From assembly GCA_048500255.1 (NCBI GenBank), contig JASNYH010000001.1:1054001-1118000 (forward strand): 64,000 nt of DNA, in the 5' to 3' direction. Below the pieces are notes generated by a model. The model saw only the letters and a program-made list of their open reading frames with translations, had not been told where the DNA came from and ran no database searches. The stretch is from JAMHWF01 sp048500255. GTDB lineage: Bacteria > Pseudomonadota > Gammaproteobacteria > Burkholderiales > Burkholderiaceae_C. Position 1 is the first letter of the stretch. Each line of letters starts with the position of its first letter. This document shows, piece after piece, positions 14,750 to 23,325 of this stretch. Both the position numbers and the translations under genes were made by a program.

Positions 14750-15409
14750 GCTGCGCTGCTCGACGGCGAACACCGCCGCCTCGACGCGCGAGCTGAGGTT
14801 GAGCTTGTTGAGGATGTGGCGCACGTGCAGCTTGACGGTGTCGTGGCTGATGTCGAGCGCGCGCGCGATCGTCTTGTTGCTCTCGCCGCGCGCCAGGTGC
14901 GACAGGATCTCGCGCTCGCGCTCCGTCAGCGTGCCCAGCAGGTCGCGGCGCTCGGGGCCGCCGGTGCCCGACTGCAGCATCTGTGCGAGCTTGAGCGTGA
15001 GCGCCGGCGCGACGGCGAGCTCGCCGCGCGCGGCGCGGCCGATGGCCGCGATGACGTCGTCGGGCTCCATGTCCTTGAGCAGGTAGCCCTTGACGCCGGC
15101 GCGCAGCGCGGCGGCGAGGTCGTCCTGCGAGTCGCTCATCGTGAGGATCAGCGCCGGCGTGTCGATGCTCTCGGCGCGCAGGTGGCGCAGCAGCGTCAGG
15201 CCGTCCGTCGTGGGCATGCGCAGGTCGAGCACGACGAGGTCGGGCGCGTGCTCGCGCAGCAGGCCGACGACCTTGGTCGGGTCGCCGGTGGCGGCGCAGA
15301 CCTGCATGTTGCCGCGCTGCTGCAGCAGATCGGTCAGGCCGTTGCGGCACAGCGAGTGGTCGTCGACGAGGACGACCTTGAGCGGCGCCGGTTCCGTCAC
15401 GTCGTCCAT
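14735..15409 (-). CDS. NarL/FixJ-family response regulator
   Basis: A 224-residue two-component regulator. The receiver domain (residues 10-125) has VLVDDHSLCRNGL, the phospho-acceptor Asp in LVVLDLRMPTTDG, and the Lys in GYLLKDME. The LuxR-type helix-turn-helix (residues 155-215) reads LTEREREILSHLARGESNKT then HDTVKLHVRHILNKL. The stop of the kinase gene upstream is 4 bases away, so they form an operon. Its position between dsr and a second dsrMK-like pair suggests control of sulfur genes. The TACYC elements before dsrA and soeA are candidate targets; this link is inference. Confidence 0.9.
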   Translation of the reverse strand: MDDVTEPAPLKVVLVDDHSLCRNGLTDLLQQRGNMQVCAATGDPTKVVGLLREHAPDLVVLDLRMPTTDGLTLLRHLRAESIDTPALILTMSDSQDDLAAALRAGVKGYLLKDMEPDDVIAAIGRAARGELAVAPALTLKLAQMLQSGTGGPERRDLLGTLTEREREILSHLARGESNKTIARALDISHDTVKLHVRHILNKLNLSSRVEAAVFAVEQRSAAAR

Positions 15410-15413
15410 CGCC

Positions 15414-16607
15414 CTACCCCGCCGTTCCGGCCGGAAACGCCAGCCGCACGCGCGTGCCGCCGCCCGGCCGCGGCGCGACGCTGAGCTCGCCGCCCAGGCG
15501 CCGCGCGCGCTCGCTCATGATGCCGATGCCGTAGTGGCCCGCGCCGTCGTCGGGCGCCTCGGGGCCGCGGCCGTCGTCCTCGACGAGCAGCTCGATGCCC
15601 GCCGCCGTGGGCTCCACGCTCAGCCAGGCCTGACGCGCGCCCGAGTGGCGCTCGACGTTGGCCAGCGCCTCCTGCGCGATGTGGAAGACCTCGCTCTCGT
15701 GCTGCGCTGCGAGCCTGAGCCCGGGCGCGCGGTTGGCGAACGTCAGCGCGATGCCGCTGCGCGCCGGAAAGCGCGCCGCCAGCGCGTCGAGCGCCGGTGC
15801 CAGGCCGCGCGGGTCGATGCGCGTGCGGTAGTGCGTGACGATCTCGCGCAGATGGGCGTGCGCCTCGCCGACGGCGTCGCGCACGTCGTCGGCATACTGC
15901 AGCGCGCGCGCCTCGTCGCGCGCGACGACGGCGTCCTTCAGCAGCGGCAGGCGCATCTTGACGTAGGTCAGCGTCTGCGCGAGCGAGTCGTGCACCTCGG
16001 CGGCCATCGCCTGGCGCTCGTGCATCACGGTGGCACGCAGGTTCTCGGCCTCGAGGCGCGCGTTGTGCAGCGCCAGCCCGAGCAGCTCGCCCACCGACTT
16101 GAGCAGCACCGCGACCTGCGGCGCCGGCTCGGCGACGGCGCTGTCGTCGAAGAACAGGTTGTAGACGCCGAGCACGCGGCCGCGGTGCTGCAGCGGCACG
16201 ACGAGCATGTGCCGGCGGCCGAACCAGGCGTCGTGCGACTGCGCCGAACAGCGGCTCAGATCCGAAGCCCAGACGACGCGCCGCGCGTCGGCCGCCTCGC
16301 CGCAGTGGCCGCAGTGGCGGTCGACCGATTCCTCGGCGCCGCAGACGTGGCCGGGCAGGCCGACATCGCTGACGATGCGCAGCCGCTCGTCGGCGTCGCT
16401 GAGCACGCGCACCGCGCCGGCCTGGGCGCCGGCCAGGCGCACGACGGGATCGAGAAAGCGGTTGAGCAGTTCGCGCAGGTCGCCGCCGGCGGCGAGGTCG
16501 GCGGCGAGTTCGGTCAGCAGGCCGGCATCGGCCGGCGGCGGCGCGACGTTCGGCGGCACGGCGGAGAGCCGTGGGACTGACGTCGTCGTCGCTGGATTCG
16601 GGGTCAT
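15414..16607 (-). CDS. Soluble NarX-like histidine kinase with cysteine-bearing GAF domain
   Basis: A 397-residue kinase without visible membrane segments. Residues about 30-185 form a GAF-like sensor holding Cys89, Cys99, Cys102 and Cys120 (HVCGAEE, HCGHCGEA, LSRC). The HisKA_3 dimerisation domain has EVHDSLAQTL with His206 as phospho-acceptor. The ATPase domain ends with DDGRGPEAPDD, GIGIMSERARRLGG and GGGTRVRLAFP. The four cysteines could hold an Fe-S cluster or react with sulfur species, as in cytoplasmic redox kinases; that is inference. It is read divergently from the dsrM-like gene at 16856. Confidence 0.88.
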   Translation of the reverse strand: MTPNPATTTSVPRLSAVPPNVAPPPADAGLLTELAADLAAGGDLRELLNRFLDPVVRLAGAQAGAVRVLSDADERLRIVSDVGLPGHVCGAEESVDRHCGHCGEAADARRVVWASDLSRCSAQSHDAWFGRRHMLVVPLQHRGRVLGVYNLFFDDSAVAEPAPQVAVLLKSVGELLGLALHNARLEAENLRATVMHERQAMAAEVHDSLAQTLTYVKMRLPLLKDAVVARDEARALQYADDVRDAVGEAHAHLREIVTHYRTRIDPRGLAPALDALAARFPARSGIALTFANRAPGLRLAAQHESEVFHIAQEALANVERHSGARQAWLSVEPTAAGIELLVEDDGRGPEAPDDGAGHYGIGIMSERARRLGGELSVAPRPGGGTRVRLAFPAGTAG

Positions 16608-16771
16608 CGGCCTCGGCCCGGTGTGCGCAGGAATGGTACGCCGTCGGCGGCGCGGTGCAGTCGATTGGAGCGGTCGCAGCAGGGTCGCACCATCCGGACT
16701 TTACCTTATGCTTATATAACAGTGCGGCTCTCGCCGCGCCTTCATGGTGCGATGTGGCGGTCTCGCTTTCC

Positions 16772-16785
16772 TTGACGCGGGTCAA
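16772..16785. promoter_or_regulatory. FNR/CRP-family binding-site-like palindrome
   Basis: TTGAC-GCGG-GTCAA is a perfect inverted repeat close to the FNR/ANR/DNR consensus TTGAT-N4-ATCAA. It is centred about 77 bases upstream of the ATG at 16856, in the 248-base divergent gap with the kinase gene. The same gap has an AT-rich patch around 16700-16722 that is rare in this GC-rich window and may be the kinase promoter. The palindrome is seen; oxygen or nitrogen-oxide control is inferred. Confidence 0.5.
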
Positions 16786-16855
16786 CCTCGTGCACGCGCC
16801 GCGCCGTAAGGTGTCCGCATCCCGCCGGCGGCGGCAAGACGAGGGAGAGACCGCG

Positions 16856-17539
16856 ATGGACCTGCTCGATGTGGCACGCGGCCCGGCGCTGTGGTTCGCG
16901 CTGGCCGTGTTCGTGTTCGGCACGTCGTGGCGCCTGATGGGCGTGCTGCGCCTGCCGCAGCGCCCCGACCGCTCGCCGCCGCGCGAAGGCGCGCCCGGCG
17001 TCGCGCTCGCCGCCGTGCGCGGCGTGCTGTCGGGCCTGGTGCAGCGCCGCGGCTTCGCACCGGCGACGCGGCCGGCGGCGATCAACGGCTACGTCTTTCA
17101 CGTCGGTCTGGCGCTCGTCTTCTTCGGCTATGCACCGCACATCGACTTCGTACGGCGGCTCACCGGCCTGTCGTGGCCGGCGCTGCCCGATCCCGTGATG
17201 TACCTGGCCGCCAGCGTGACGATCGTGTCGCTCGTGATGGCCGCCGTGCTGCGCGTCAGCGACCCGGTGCTGCGCAGGATCTCGGGCCCCGACGACTGGA
17301 TCAGCTGGACCGTCACCTTCCTGCCCTTCGTCACCGGCATGGCGGTGGCGACCGATCCGTCGGCCGCGCTGCTGGCGCGCGACCACGTGCTCTACCGCGG
17401 GCCGCTCGCCGTGCACCTGCTGTCGCTCGAGCTGCTGCTCGTGTGGTTCCCGTTCGGCAAACTGATGCACGCCGTGCTGTTCGCCTTCTCGCGCGGCGCC
17501 ACCGGCATCCGCTTCGCGCACCGGGGGGTCAACGTATGA
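16856..17539 (+). CDS. DsrM/NarI-like membrane cytochrome b, second copy
   Basis: A 227-residue membrane protein with about five hydrophobic helices and histidines placed as in DsrM/NarI (FHVGLALVFFGYAPH, DHVLYRGPLAVHLLSLE, FGKLMHAVLFAF). It starts after GAGGGAGAG and overlaps the following DsrK-like gene by 4 bases. It is clearly diverged from the DsrM at 4336. As a pair with its neighbour it resembles a two-subunit quinone-interacting DsrMK or HdrDE-like complex lacking J, O and P partners. Confidence 0.85.
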   Translation: MDLLDVARGPALWFALAVFVFGTSWRLMGVLRLPQRPDRSPPREGAPGVALAAVRGVLSGLVQRRGFAPATRPAAINGYVFHVGLALVFFGYAPHIDFVRRLTGLSWPALPDPVMYLAASVTIVSLVMAAVLRVSDPVLRRISGPDDWISWTVTFLPFVTGMAVATDPSAALLARDHVLYRGPLAVHLLSLELLLVWFPFGKLMHAVLFAFSRGATGIRFAHRGVNV

Positions 17540-18849
17540 ACACCGGCGTTGCCGCCGCCGCCACACCGGCGGCCTTCGACCAGCAGGGCACGCTGACCGA
17601 CGCGCAGCGCGTCGAGGCCGCGATGAAGAGCTTCGCCGCCGAGTTCGGCGTCACCGCGGCGCTGCACATGGAGTCGTGCGTGCGCTGCGGCGTGTGCGCC
17701 GAGGCCTGCCACTTCCACGTCACGACGCGCGACCCGAAGTACACGCCGATCCACAAGCTCGAGCCGTTCCGCCGCGCCTACCTGCGTGACGTCGCGCCGT
17801 TCGGCGCACTGCGCCGCGCGCTTGGCCTGGTGAAGGCGCCTACGATCGACGACCTGCACCAGTGGCAGGAGCTGCTCTACGACGCCTGCACGATGTGCGG
17901 CCGCTGCACGCTCGCCTGCCCGATGGGCATCGACATCGCCGAGCTGGTGCGCGCGGCACGCCACGGCATGTTCAAGGCCGGGCTGATGCCCGAGCGGCTG
18001 GCGCTGATGGACCGCACGGCGCGCCAGTGGGGCAGCACGGCGACGCCCGGCGACGACCTGGCCGACATCCTGGCCGAGGTGTCCGAGCAGCACGGCGTCG
18101 CGATCCCGTGCGACCTCGAGCACGCCGACATCCTGGTGACGGCCGCGCCGGCCGAGCTCGGCGAGCACACCAAGGCGCTCGCCGACGCGGCGAAGATCCT
18201 GCACCGCAGCGGCCGGAGCTGGACGATGCACAGCGCCGGCTTCGACGCGTCGAACGTGGGCTTCAACAACGGCGACCTCGAGTTGCAGGAGCGGCTGACG
18301 CGCGCCATCGTCGACACGGCGCTGCGCATCGGCGCCAAGACGGTGCTGCTGCCCGAGTGCGGCCACGCCTACGGCGCCGCACGCTGGGAGGCCGCGAAGT
18401 GGTACGGCGCCGAGCTGCCGCTGCGCGTCATCCACATGACGGAGTTCCTCGACGAGATGCTGGCCAGCGGCCGCATCCGCGTGAGGAACATCGGCGCGTC
18501 GGCGACCTTCCACGACCCGTGCCAAATCGTGCGCCGCGGCGGCCTCGAGGCGGCGGCGCGGCGCGTGCTCGCGGCGCTGGGCTTCGAGCTGCGCGAGCTC
18601 GCCGACCACGGCATCGCCGGCTACTGCTGCGGCGGCGGAGGCGGGGTCGTGTCGAACCAGCGCGCCGCGCCGCTGCGCCACAAGGTGTTCGCCTTCAAGC
18701 AGCAGCAGGTCGAGGCCACCGGCGCCGAGCACTTCGTGACGAGCTGCGGCCAGTGCCGCATCACGCTCGAGCAGGGCGCGAAGCACGCGGGCTGGAACAA
18801 GCAGCCCGAGAGCCTGCTCGAGCTGGTGGCCGACAACCTCGTCGACTGA
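17536..18849 (+). CDS. DsrK/HdrD-like iron-sulfur protein, second copy
   Basis: A 437-residue protein with two 4Fe-4S motifs, CVRCGVCAEACHF near residue 50 and CTMCGRCTLACPMG near residue 119, and a C-terminal HdrD-type region: CGHAYG, HDPCQIVRRGG, YCCGGGGGVVSNQ and TSCGQCRITLEQGA. The layout equals DsrK at 5077 but with different spacing and a longer C-terminal segment. Substrate unknown: a DsrC-type trisulfide or another disulfide or thiol are possibilities. The upstream FNR-like box suggests use under low oxygen or with nitrate. Confidence 0.88.
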   Translation: MNTGVAAAATPAAFDQQGTLTDAQRVEAAMKSFAAEFGVTAALHMESCVRCGVCAEACHFHVTTRDPKYTPIHKLEPFRRAYLRDVAPFGALRRALGLVKAPTIDDLHQWQELLYDACTMCGRCTLACPMGIDIAELVRAARHGMFKAGLMPERLALMDRTARQWGSTATPGDDLADILAEVSEQHGVAIPCDLEHADILVTAAPAELGEHTKALADAAKILHRSGRSWTMHSAGFDASNVGFNNGDLELQERLTRAIVDTALRIGAKTVLLPECGHAYGAARWEAAKWYGAELPLRVIHMTEFLDEMLASGRIRVRNIGASATFHDPCQIVRRGGLEAAARRVLAALGFELRELADHGIAGYCCGGGGGVVSNQRAAPLRHKVFAFKQQQVEATGAEHFVTSCGQCRITLEQGAKHAGWNKQPESLLELVADNLVD

Positions 18850-18851
18850 CG

Positions 18852-19085
18852 CGATGCGCCGCGCCCACGACGACGACGCCCGCAGCGCCGCTGGCGCGGC
18901 TCGCCGCGGCGAACGGCAACCTCGAGCGCCTGGCCGCCGAATACCGCCGCACCGAGCGCCGCGCGCGCGCCCTCGAGAACGTGCTGCTGCCCGAGGTCGA
19001 GGGTGCGCTCGAGTCGGTCGGCGAGCAGCTCGAGCTCGCCGACCAGGAGGAAGCGTTGCGCAGCCGGCTCGCCGCGCGCCGCTAG
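18852..19085 (+). pseudogene. Fragment of V/A-type ATPase subunit D (C-terminal end)
   Basis: In the frame ending at the TAG 19083-19085 the translation LAAEYRRTERRARALENVLL followed by PEVEGALESVGEQLELADQE resembles the conserved C-terminal hairpin of V/A-ATPase subunit D (RRTNALEYVLIP...). No ATG lies in this frame downstream of the preceding stop at 18849, and the N-terminal two thirds of a D subunit are absent. It therefore looks like a remnant. A fully expressed small protein from a non-ATG start cannot be excluded. Confidence 0.55.
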
Positions 19086-19095
19086 CCCGGACGCG

Positions 19096-19992
19096 TCAGG
19101 CGTCGCGCCCGGTCGACACGAGGACGTCGGCGCTGCCTTCGGCGAGCACGTGCTTCGTCGTGCTGCCGAGCAGCAGGTCGACCGTCGCCGACTGGCCGTG
19201 CTTGCCCATCACGACGAGATCGCAGTCCAGCTCCTGCTCCTTCTCGACGATGCGCAGCGACGCGTCGCCCTCGACGATGCACGGCTGCCAGTGCCCCGGC
19301 TTCAGCCCGGCCTCCGCGGCCAGCGCATGCACGCGCTGCGTGGCCTCGACGCGCGCGCTCTCGCGATAGCGCTCGATCGTCGCCGGCTCGACGCCTGCAA
19401 AGCGCAGCTTGCTTTCGAACGGCACGGCGAATGCCGACATCACGACGAGCTGCGCGTTCGGCACGACGCGCCGCGCGATCGCCAGCGCGGCGCCCGACCA
19501 CGGCGAGAAGTCGACCGGCACGAGCACGCGGCGGTAGGGTTCGTGCGGCATCTGGCGCACGACGAGCAGCGGCCGCGTCGTGTGGCGCATCAGCCGCTCC
19601 GACGTCGTGCCCAGCAGCATGCGGCGCAGGAAGCCCTCGCCGCGCGCGCCGGTCACGATCAGGCCGGCGCTGCGCGCGTCGGCCTCGCGCAGGATCTCGT
19701 CGGTCACCGAGCCCGCGGTGTCGACCGCGTCGACTGCGGCGAGGCGGCGCGCGACGCGCAGCTCGTCCGCGAGCTCGCGCAGGCGTCTCCCTGCGTCGTC
19801 GCGCATCTGCTGCTCGGCCCCGCTGCCCGCGCCGAGCCAGCCGCGCAGCTGAGTCAGCGCGTCGCCGGCCAGCACGTGCATCACGGTGAGCGGCGACGAC
19901 GCCTCGTGCGCGACGCGCGCGGCGCGCTCGGCGGCATGCCGCGCATGCGGCGAGAAGTCGGTGGCGACGAGGACAGGGCCGAGAGCGGTCAT
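19096..19992 (-). CDS. Tandem universal stress protein (UspA) domains
   Basis: A 298-residue cytoplasmic protein with two Usp folds. The first starts VLVATDFSPHARHAAERA near residue 7 and ends in a nucleotide-binding-like GARGEGFLRRMLLGTTSERL. The second starts VLVPVDFSPWSGAAL near residue 155 and ends GKHGQSATVDLLLGSTTKHV. Both G-2x-G-9x-G-S/T motifs suggest ATP binding. It is divergent from the Mrp operon across 97 bases, so it may share its regulation. Confidence 0.9.
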   Translation of the reverse strand: MTALGPVLVATDFSPHARHAAERAARVAHEASSPLTVMHVLAGDALTQLRGWLGAGSGAEQQMRDDAGRRLRELADELRVARRLAAVDAVDTAGSVTDEILREADARSAGLIVTGARGEGFLRRMLLGTTSERLMRHTTRPLLVVRQMPHEPYRRVLVPVDFSPWSGAALAIARRVVPNAQLVVMSAFAVPFESKLRFAGVEPATIERYRESARVEATQRVHALAAEAGLKPGHWQPCIVEGDASLRIVEKEQELDCDLVVMGKHGQSATVDLLLGSTTKHVLAEGSADVLVSTGRDA

Positions 19993-20089
19993 GCAAGGAC
20001 TCCGGTTCGAGGCGGCGGCGGCGGCGCATCGCCGGCGCGGCGAGACCCGAGCGTAATGCACGGCGGCGCCAGCCCATAGACTCGCGGTC

Positions 20090-22981
20090 ATGCCGCTGCT
20101 GCTGATCCTCGCGCTGCCGTTCGTCGGCAGCGCCATTGCCGCGCTGTTGCCCACCAATGCGCGCAACCTCGAGTCGTCGTGGGCCGCCGCCGTCGCGCTC
20201 GCCGTCGCGGTGCCGCTGGCGCTGCTGTGGCCCGAGGTCGCCGCCGGCGGCGTGGTCGAGCAGCGACTGGCCTGGCTGCCGAGCCTGGGCATCGACATCG
20301 TCGTGCGCATCGACGGCTTCGCGTGGATGTTCGCGATGCTGGTCAGCGGGATGGGGCTGCTCGTCATCGTCTACGCGCGCTACTACCTGTCGCCCGAGGA
20401 CCCGGCGGCGCGCTTCTATTCGCTGCTGCTGGGCTTCATGGGCGCGATGCTCGGCGTCGTCGTCTCGGGCAACCTGGTGCAGCTCGTCGTGTTCTGGGAG
20501 CTGACGAGCGTGTTCTCGTTCCTGCTGATCGGCTACTGGACGCACCGCGAAGACGCGCGCCGCGGCGCGCGCATGGCGTTCACCGTCACGGCCGCCGGCG
20601 GGCTGGCGCTGCTGGCCGGCGTGCTGCTGCTCGGCCACATCGCCGGCAGCCACGACCTCGACGCCGTGCTCGCCGCCGGCGATCGCGTGCGCGATCACGC
20701 GCTCTACGTGCCGGCGCTGGCGCTGCTGCTGGCCGGCGCGCTGACCAAGAGCGCGCAGTTCCCGTTCCACTTCTGGCTGCCGCATGCGATGGCGGCGCCG
20801 ACGCCGGTGTCGGCCTACCTGCACTCGGCGACGATGGTCAAGGCGGGCGTGTTCCTGCTCGCGCGGCTGTGGCCGGTGCTCGCCGGCACCGACGCCTGGT
20901 TCTGGATCGTCGGCGGCGCCGGCCTCGCGACGCTGCTGCTGGGCGCCTATGCGGCGATGTTCCAGAACGACCTGAAGGGCCTGCTCGCCTACTCGACGAT
21001 CAGTCACCTCGGGCTGGTCACGCTGCTGCTCGGGCTGAACAGCCCGCTGGCCGCCGTCGCCGCCGTCTTCCACATGATGAACCACGCGACGTTCAAGGCG
21101 TCGCTGTTCATGTCGGTGGGCATCATCGACCACGAGACGGGCACGCGCGACATGCGCCGCCTCGATGGCCTGTACCGCCACATGCCGATCACCGGCACGC
21201 TGGCCATCGTCGCCTGCGCAGCGATGGCCGGCGTGCCGCTGCTCAACGGCTTCCTGAGCAAGGAGATGTTCTTCGCCGAGACGGTGTTCGTCAGCGGCAA
21301 CCCGTGGGTCGAGGCGGCGCTGCCACTGGCCGCGACACTGGCCGGCCTGTTCGCGGTGGTGTATTCGCTGCGCTTCGGCCACGACGTCTTCTTCGGCCCG
21401 GCGGCGCGCGACCTGCCGCGCCGCCCGCACGAGCCGGTGCACTGGATGCGCGTGCCGGTCGAGCTGCTCGTGCTCGCGTGCATCGTCGTCGGCATGGCGC
21501 CGGCGTGGGCGGTCGGGCCGATGCTGGCGGCGGCGGCGCGCCCCGTCGTCGGCGGCACGCTGCCCGCGTACAGCCTCGCCGTGTGGCACGGCTGGACGAC
21601 GCCGCTGCTGATGAGCGCGGTCGCGCTGGCCGGCGGCGCCCTCGTCTACCTGCTGTTCGCGGCGCGCTTCAAGCAGCGCCGCTCGCGCGTCGCGCCGGGC
21701 ACGCTCGACGGCCAGCGCCTGTTCGTCGACGCGCTCGCGCTGGCGACGGCGACGGCGCGCCGCGGCCTGCGGCTGCTGGGCACGCGGCGGCTGCAGCCCC
21801 AGCTGCTGTCGATCGTCGTCATCGCGGGGCTCGCCGGGCTCGGCTCGGCGCTGATCGTGCCGCTGGAGTGGGGCGACCGTGCGCGCGTGCCGGCGACGCC
21901 CGAGTTCGTGCTGCTGTGGGTGGTCGCCGGCGCGGCGGCGATCGGCGCGGCCTGGCAGGCCAAGTTCCACCGCCTCGTCGCGCTGACGATGCTGGGCATC
22001 GTCGGCCTGGTGCTGTGCATCACCTTCGCCTGGTTCTCGGCGCCCGACCTCGCGCTGACGCAGCTCGCCGTCGAGGTCGTCACGCTGGTGCTGTTCCTGC
22101 TCGGCCTGCGCTGGATGCCCAAGCGCGTCGAGCAGGACGACCCCCGCACCGCCACGCGGGCGTGGTGGCGGCGCCGCCGCGACCTGGTGCTCGCCGTCGC
22201 CGTCGGCGCCGGCCTCGCGGCGCTGTCGTACGCGCTGCTGACGCGCCATGCGCCGCTCTCCATCTCGCCATTCTTCCTCGAGCGCGCGCTGCCCGACGGC
22301 GGCGGCACCAATGTCGTCAACGTGATGCTGGTCGACTTCCGCGCCTTCGACACGCTGGGCGAGATCACGGTGCTGGGCATCGTCGGCATCACGGTCTACG
22401 CGCTGCTGCGGCGCTTCCGGCCGCCGAGCGAATCGATCGACACGCCGGCGCAGCAGAACGCCGTGCCCGACGATGCCGACAGCGACCTGCTCGCGCGCCG
22501 CGGCGCCGCGCAGCGCTACCTCGACGTGCCGGCCGTGCTGGTGCGGCTGCTGCTGCCGGTGGCGGGCGTGTTCGCGTTCCATCTCTTCCTGCGCGGCCAC
22601 AACGAGCCGGGCGGCGGCTTCGTCGCCGGGCTGGTCGTTGCGATCGCCTTCATCGCGCAGTACATGGTCGGCGGCACGCGCTGGGTCGAGGCGCGCATGA
22701 GGCTGGTGCCGCCGCGCTGGATCGCCGGCGGGCTGGCGCTGGCGCTGGCGACGGGCCTGGGCTCGCTCGTCTTCGGCCATCCTTTCCTCACGACACACAC
22801 GGCGCACGTCACGCTGCCGTGGATCGGCGAGGTCCATCTGCCGAGTGCGGCGCTGTTCGACCTCGGCGTGTTCGCCGTCGTCGTCGGCGCAACGCTGTTG
22901 CTGCTGACCGCCATCGCGCACCAGTCGCTGCGCGCGAGCCGGCGGCCTTCGGGCGCCGACGACGGCGAGGGAGCGCACTGA
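20090..22981 (+). CDS. mrpA: Na+/H+ antiporter subunit A, fused A-B type
   Basis: Largest subunit of the multi-subunit Mrp/Mnh antiporter, related to complex I NuoL. The 963-residue protein has about 20 or more membrane helices with the proton-channel family motif (TKSAQFPFHFWLPHAMAAPT, then PVSAYLHSATMVKAGVFLLA). The C-terminal 250 residues correspond to MrpB (HLFLRGHNEPGGGFVAGLV), so A and B are fused as in proteobacterial Pha systems. First gene of a six-gene operon; it overlaps mrpC by 3 bases. Confidence 0.93.
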   Translation: MPLLLILALPFVGSAIAALLPTNARNLESSWAAAVALAVAVPLALLWPEVAAGGVVEQRLAWLPSLGIDIVVRIDGFAWMFAMLVSGMGLLVIVYARYYLSPEDPAARFYSLLLGFMGAMLGVVVSGNLVQLVVFWELTSVFSFLLIGYWTHREDARRGARMAFTVTAAGGLALLAGVLLLGHIAGSHDLDAVLAAGDRVRDHALYVPALALLLAGALTKSAQFPFHFWLPHAMAAPTPVSAYLHSATMVKAGVFLLARLWPVLAGTDAWFWIVGGAGLATLLLGAYAAMFQNDLKGLLAYSTISHLGLVTLLLGLNSPLAAVAAVFHMMNHATFKASLFMSVGIIDHETGTRDMRRLDGLYRHMPITGTLAIVACAAMAGVPLLNGFLSKEMFFAETVFVSGNPWVEAALPLAATLAGLFAVVYSLRFGHDVFFGPAARDLPRRPHEPVHWMRVPVELLVLACIVVGMAPAWAVGPMLAAAARPVVGGTLPAYSLAVWHGWTTPLLMSAVALAGGALVYLLFAARFKQRRSRVAPGTLDGQRLFVDALALATATARRGLRLLGTRRLQPQLLSIVVIAGLAGLGSALIVPLEWGDRARVPATPEFVLLWVVAGAAAIGAAWQAKFHRLVALTMLGIVGLVLCITFAWFSAPDLALTQLAVEVVTLVLFLLGLRWMPKRVEQDDPRTATRAWWRRRRDLVLAVAVGAGLAALSYALLTRHAPLSISPFFLERALPDGGGTNVVNVMLVDFRAFDTLGEITVLGIVGITVYALLRRFRPPSESIDTPAQQNAVPDDADSDLLARRGAAQRYLDVPAVLVRLLLPVAGVFAFHLFLRGHNEPGGGFVAGLVVAIAFIAQYMVGGTRWVEARMRLVPPRWIAGGLALALATGLGSLVFGHPFLTTHTAHVTLPWIGEVHLPSAALFDLGVFAVVVGATLLLLTAIAHQSLRASRRPSGADDGEGAH

Positions 22982-23325
22982 TGGAGATCGTCGTCTCGCT
23001 GGCGGTCGGCGTGATGGGCGGCGCGGGCACCTGGCTCGTGCTGCGCCCTCGAACGTTCCAGGTGCTGATCGGCCTGTCGCTGCTGTCGTACGCCGTCAAC
23101 CTGTTCATCTTCAGCGTCGGAAGCCTCGCGATCGACAAGGAGCCGATCGTCGTGCCGGGGCTGGCCGCCGACCTCGCGAACTACACCGACCCGCTGCCGC
23201 AGTCGCTGGTGCTGACGGCGATCGTGATCGGCTTCGCGACGACGGCGCTGTTCCTCGTCGTGCTGCTCGCGCTGCGCGGCCTGAGCGGCGGCGACCATGT
23301 CGACGGGCAGGAGGAAGCCCCTTGA
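22981..23325 (+). CDS. mrpC: Na+/H+ antiporter subunit C
   Basis: NuoK-like small subunit of the Mrp complex. The 114-residue protein has three hydrophobic helices and the family stretch FQVLIGLSLLSYAVNLFIF and DPLPQSLVLTAIVIGFATTA. It overlaps its upstream neighbour by 3 bases (ATG at 22981) and touches mrpD by one base. A short charged tail GGDHVDGQEEAP ends the protein. Confidence 0.92.
   Translation: MEIVVSLAVGVMGGAGTWLVLRPRTFQVLIGLSLLSYAVNLFIFSVGSLAIDKEPIVVPGLAADLANYTDPLPQSLVLTAIVIGFATTALFLVVLLALRGLSGGDHVDGQEEAP

Noticed and set aside
18854..19369. A 171-codon plus-strand frame starting just after the DsrK-like gene.
   Set aside because: It runs through the UspA gene on the other strand and has a low-complexity translation. 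The neighbouring frame with V-ATPase D similarity explains the first part better.
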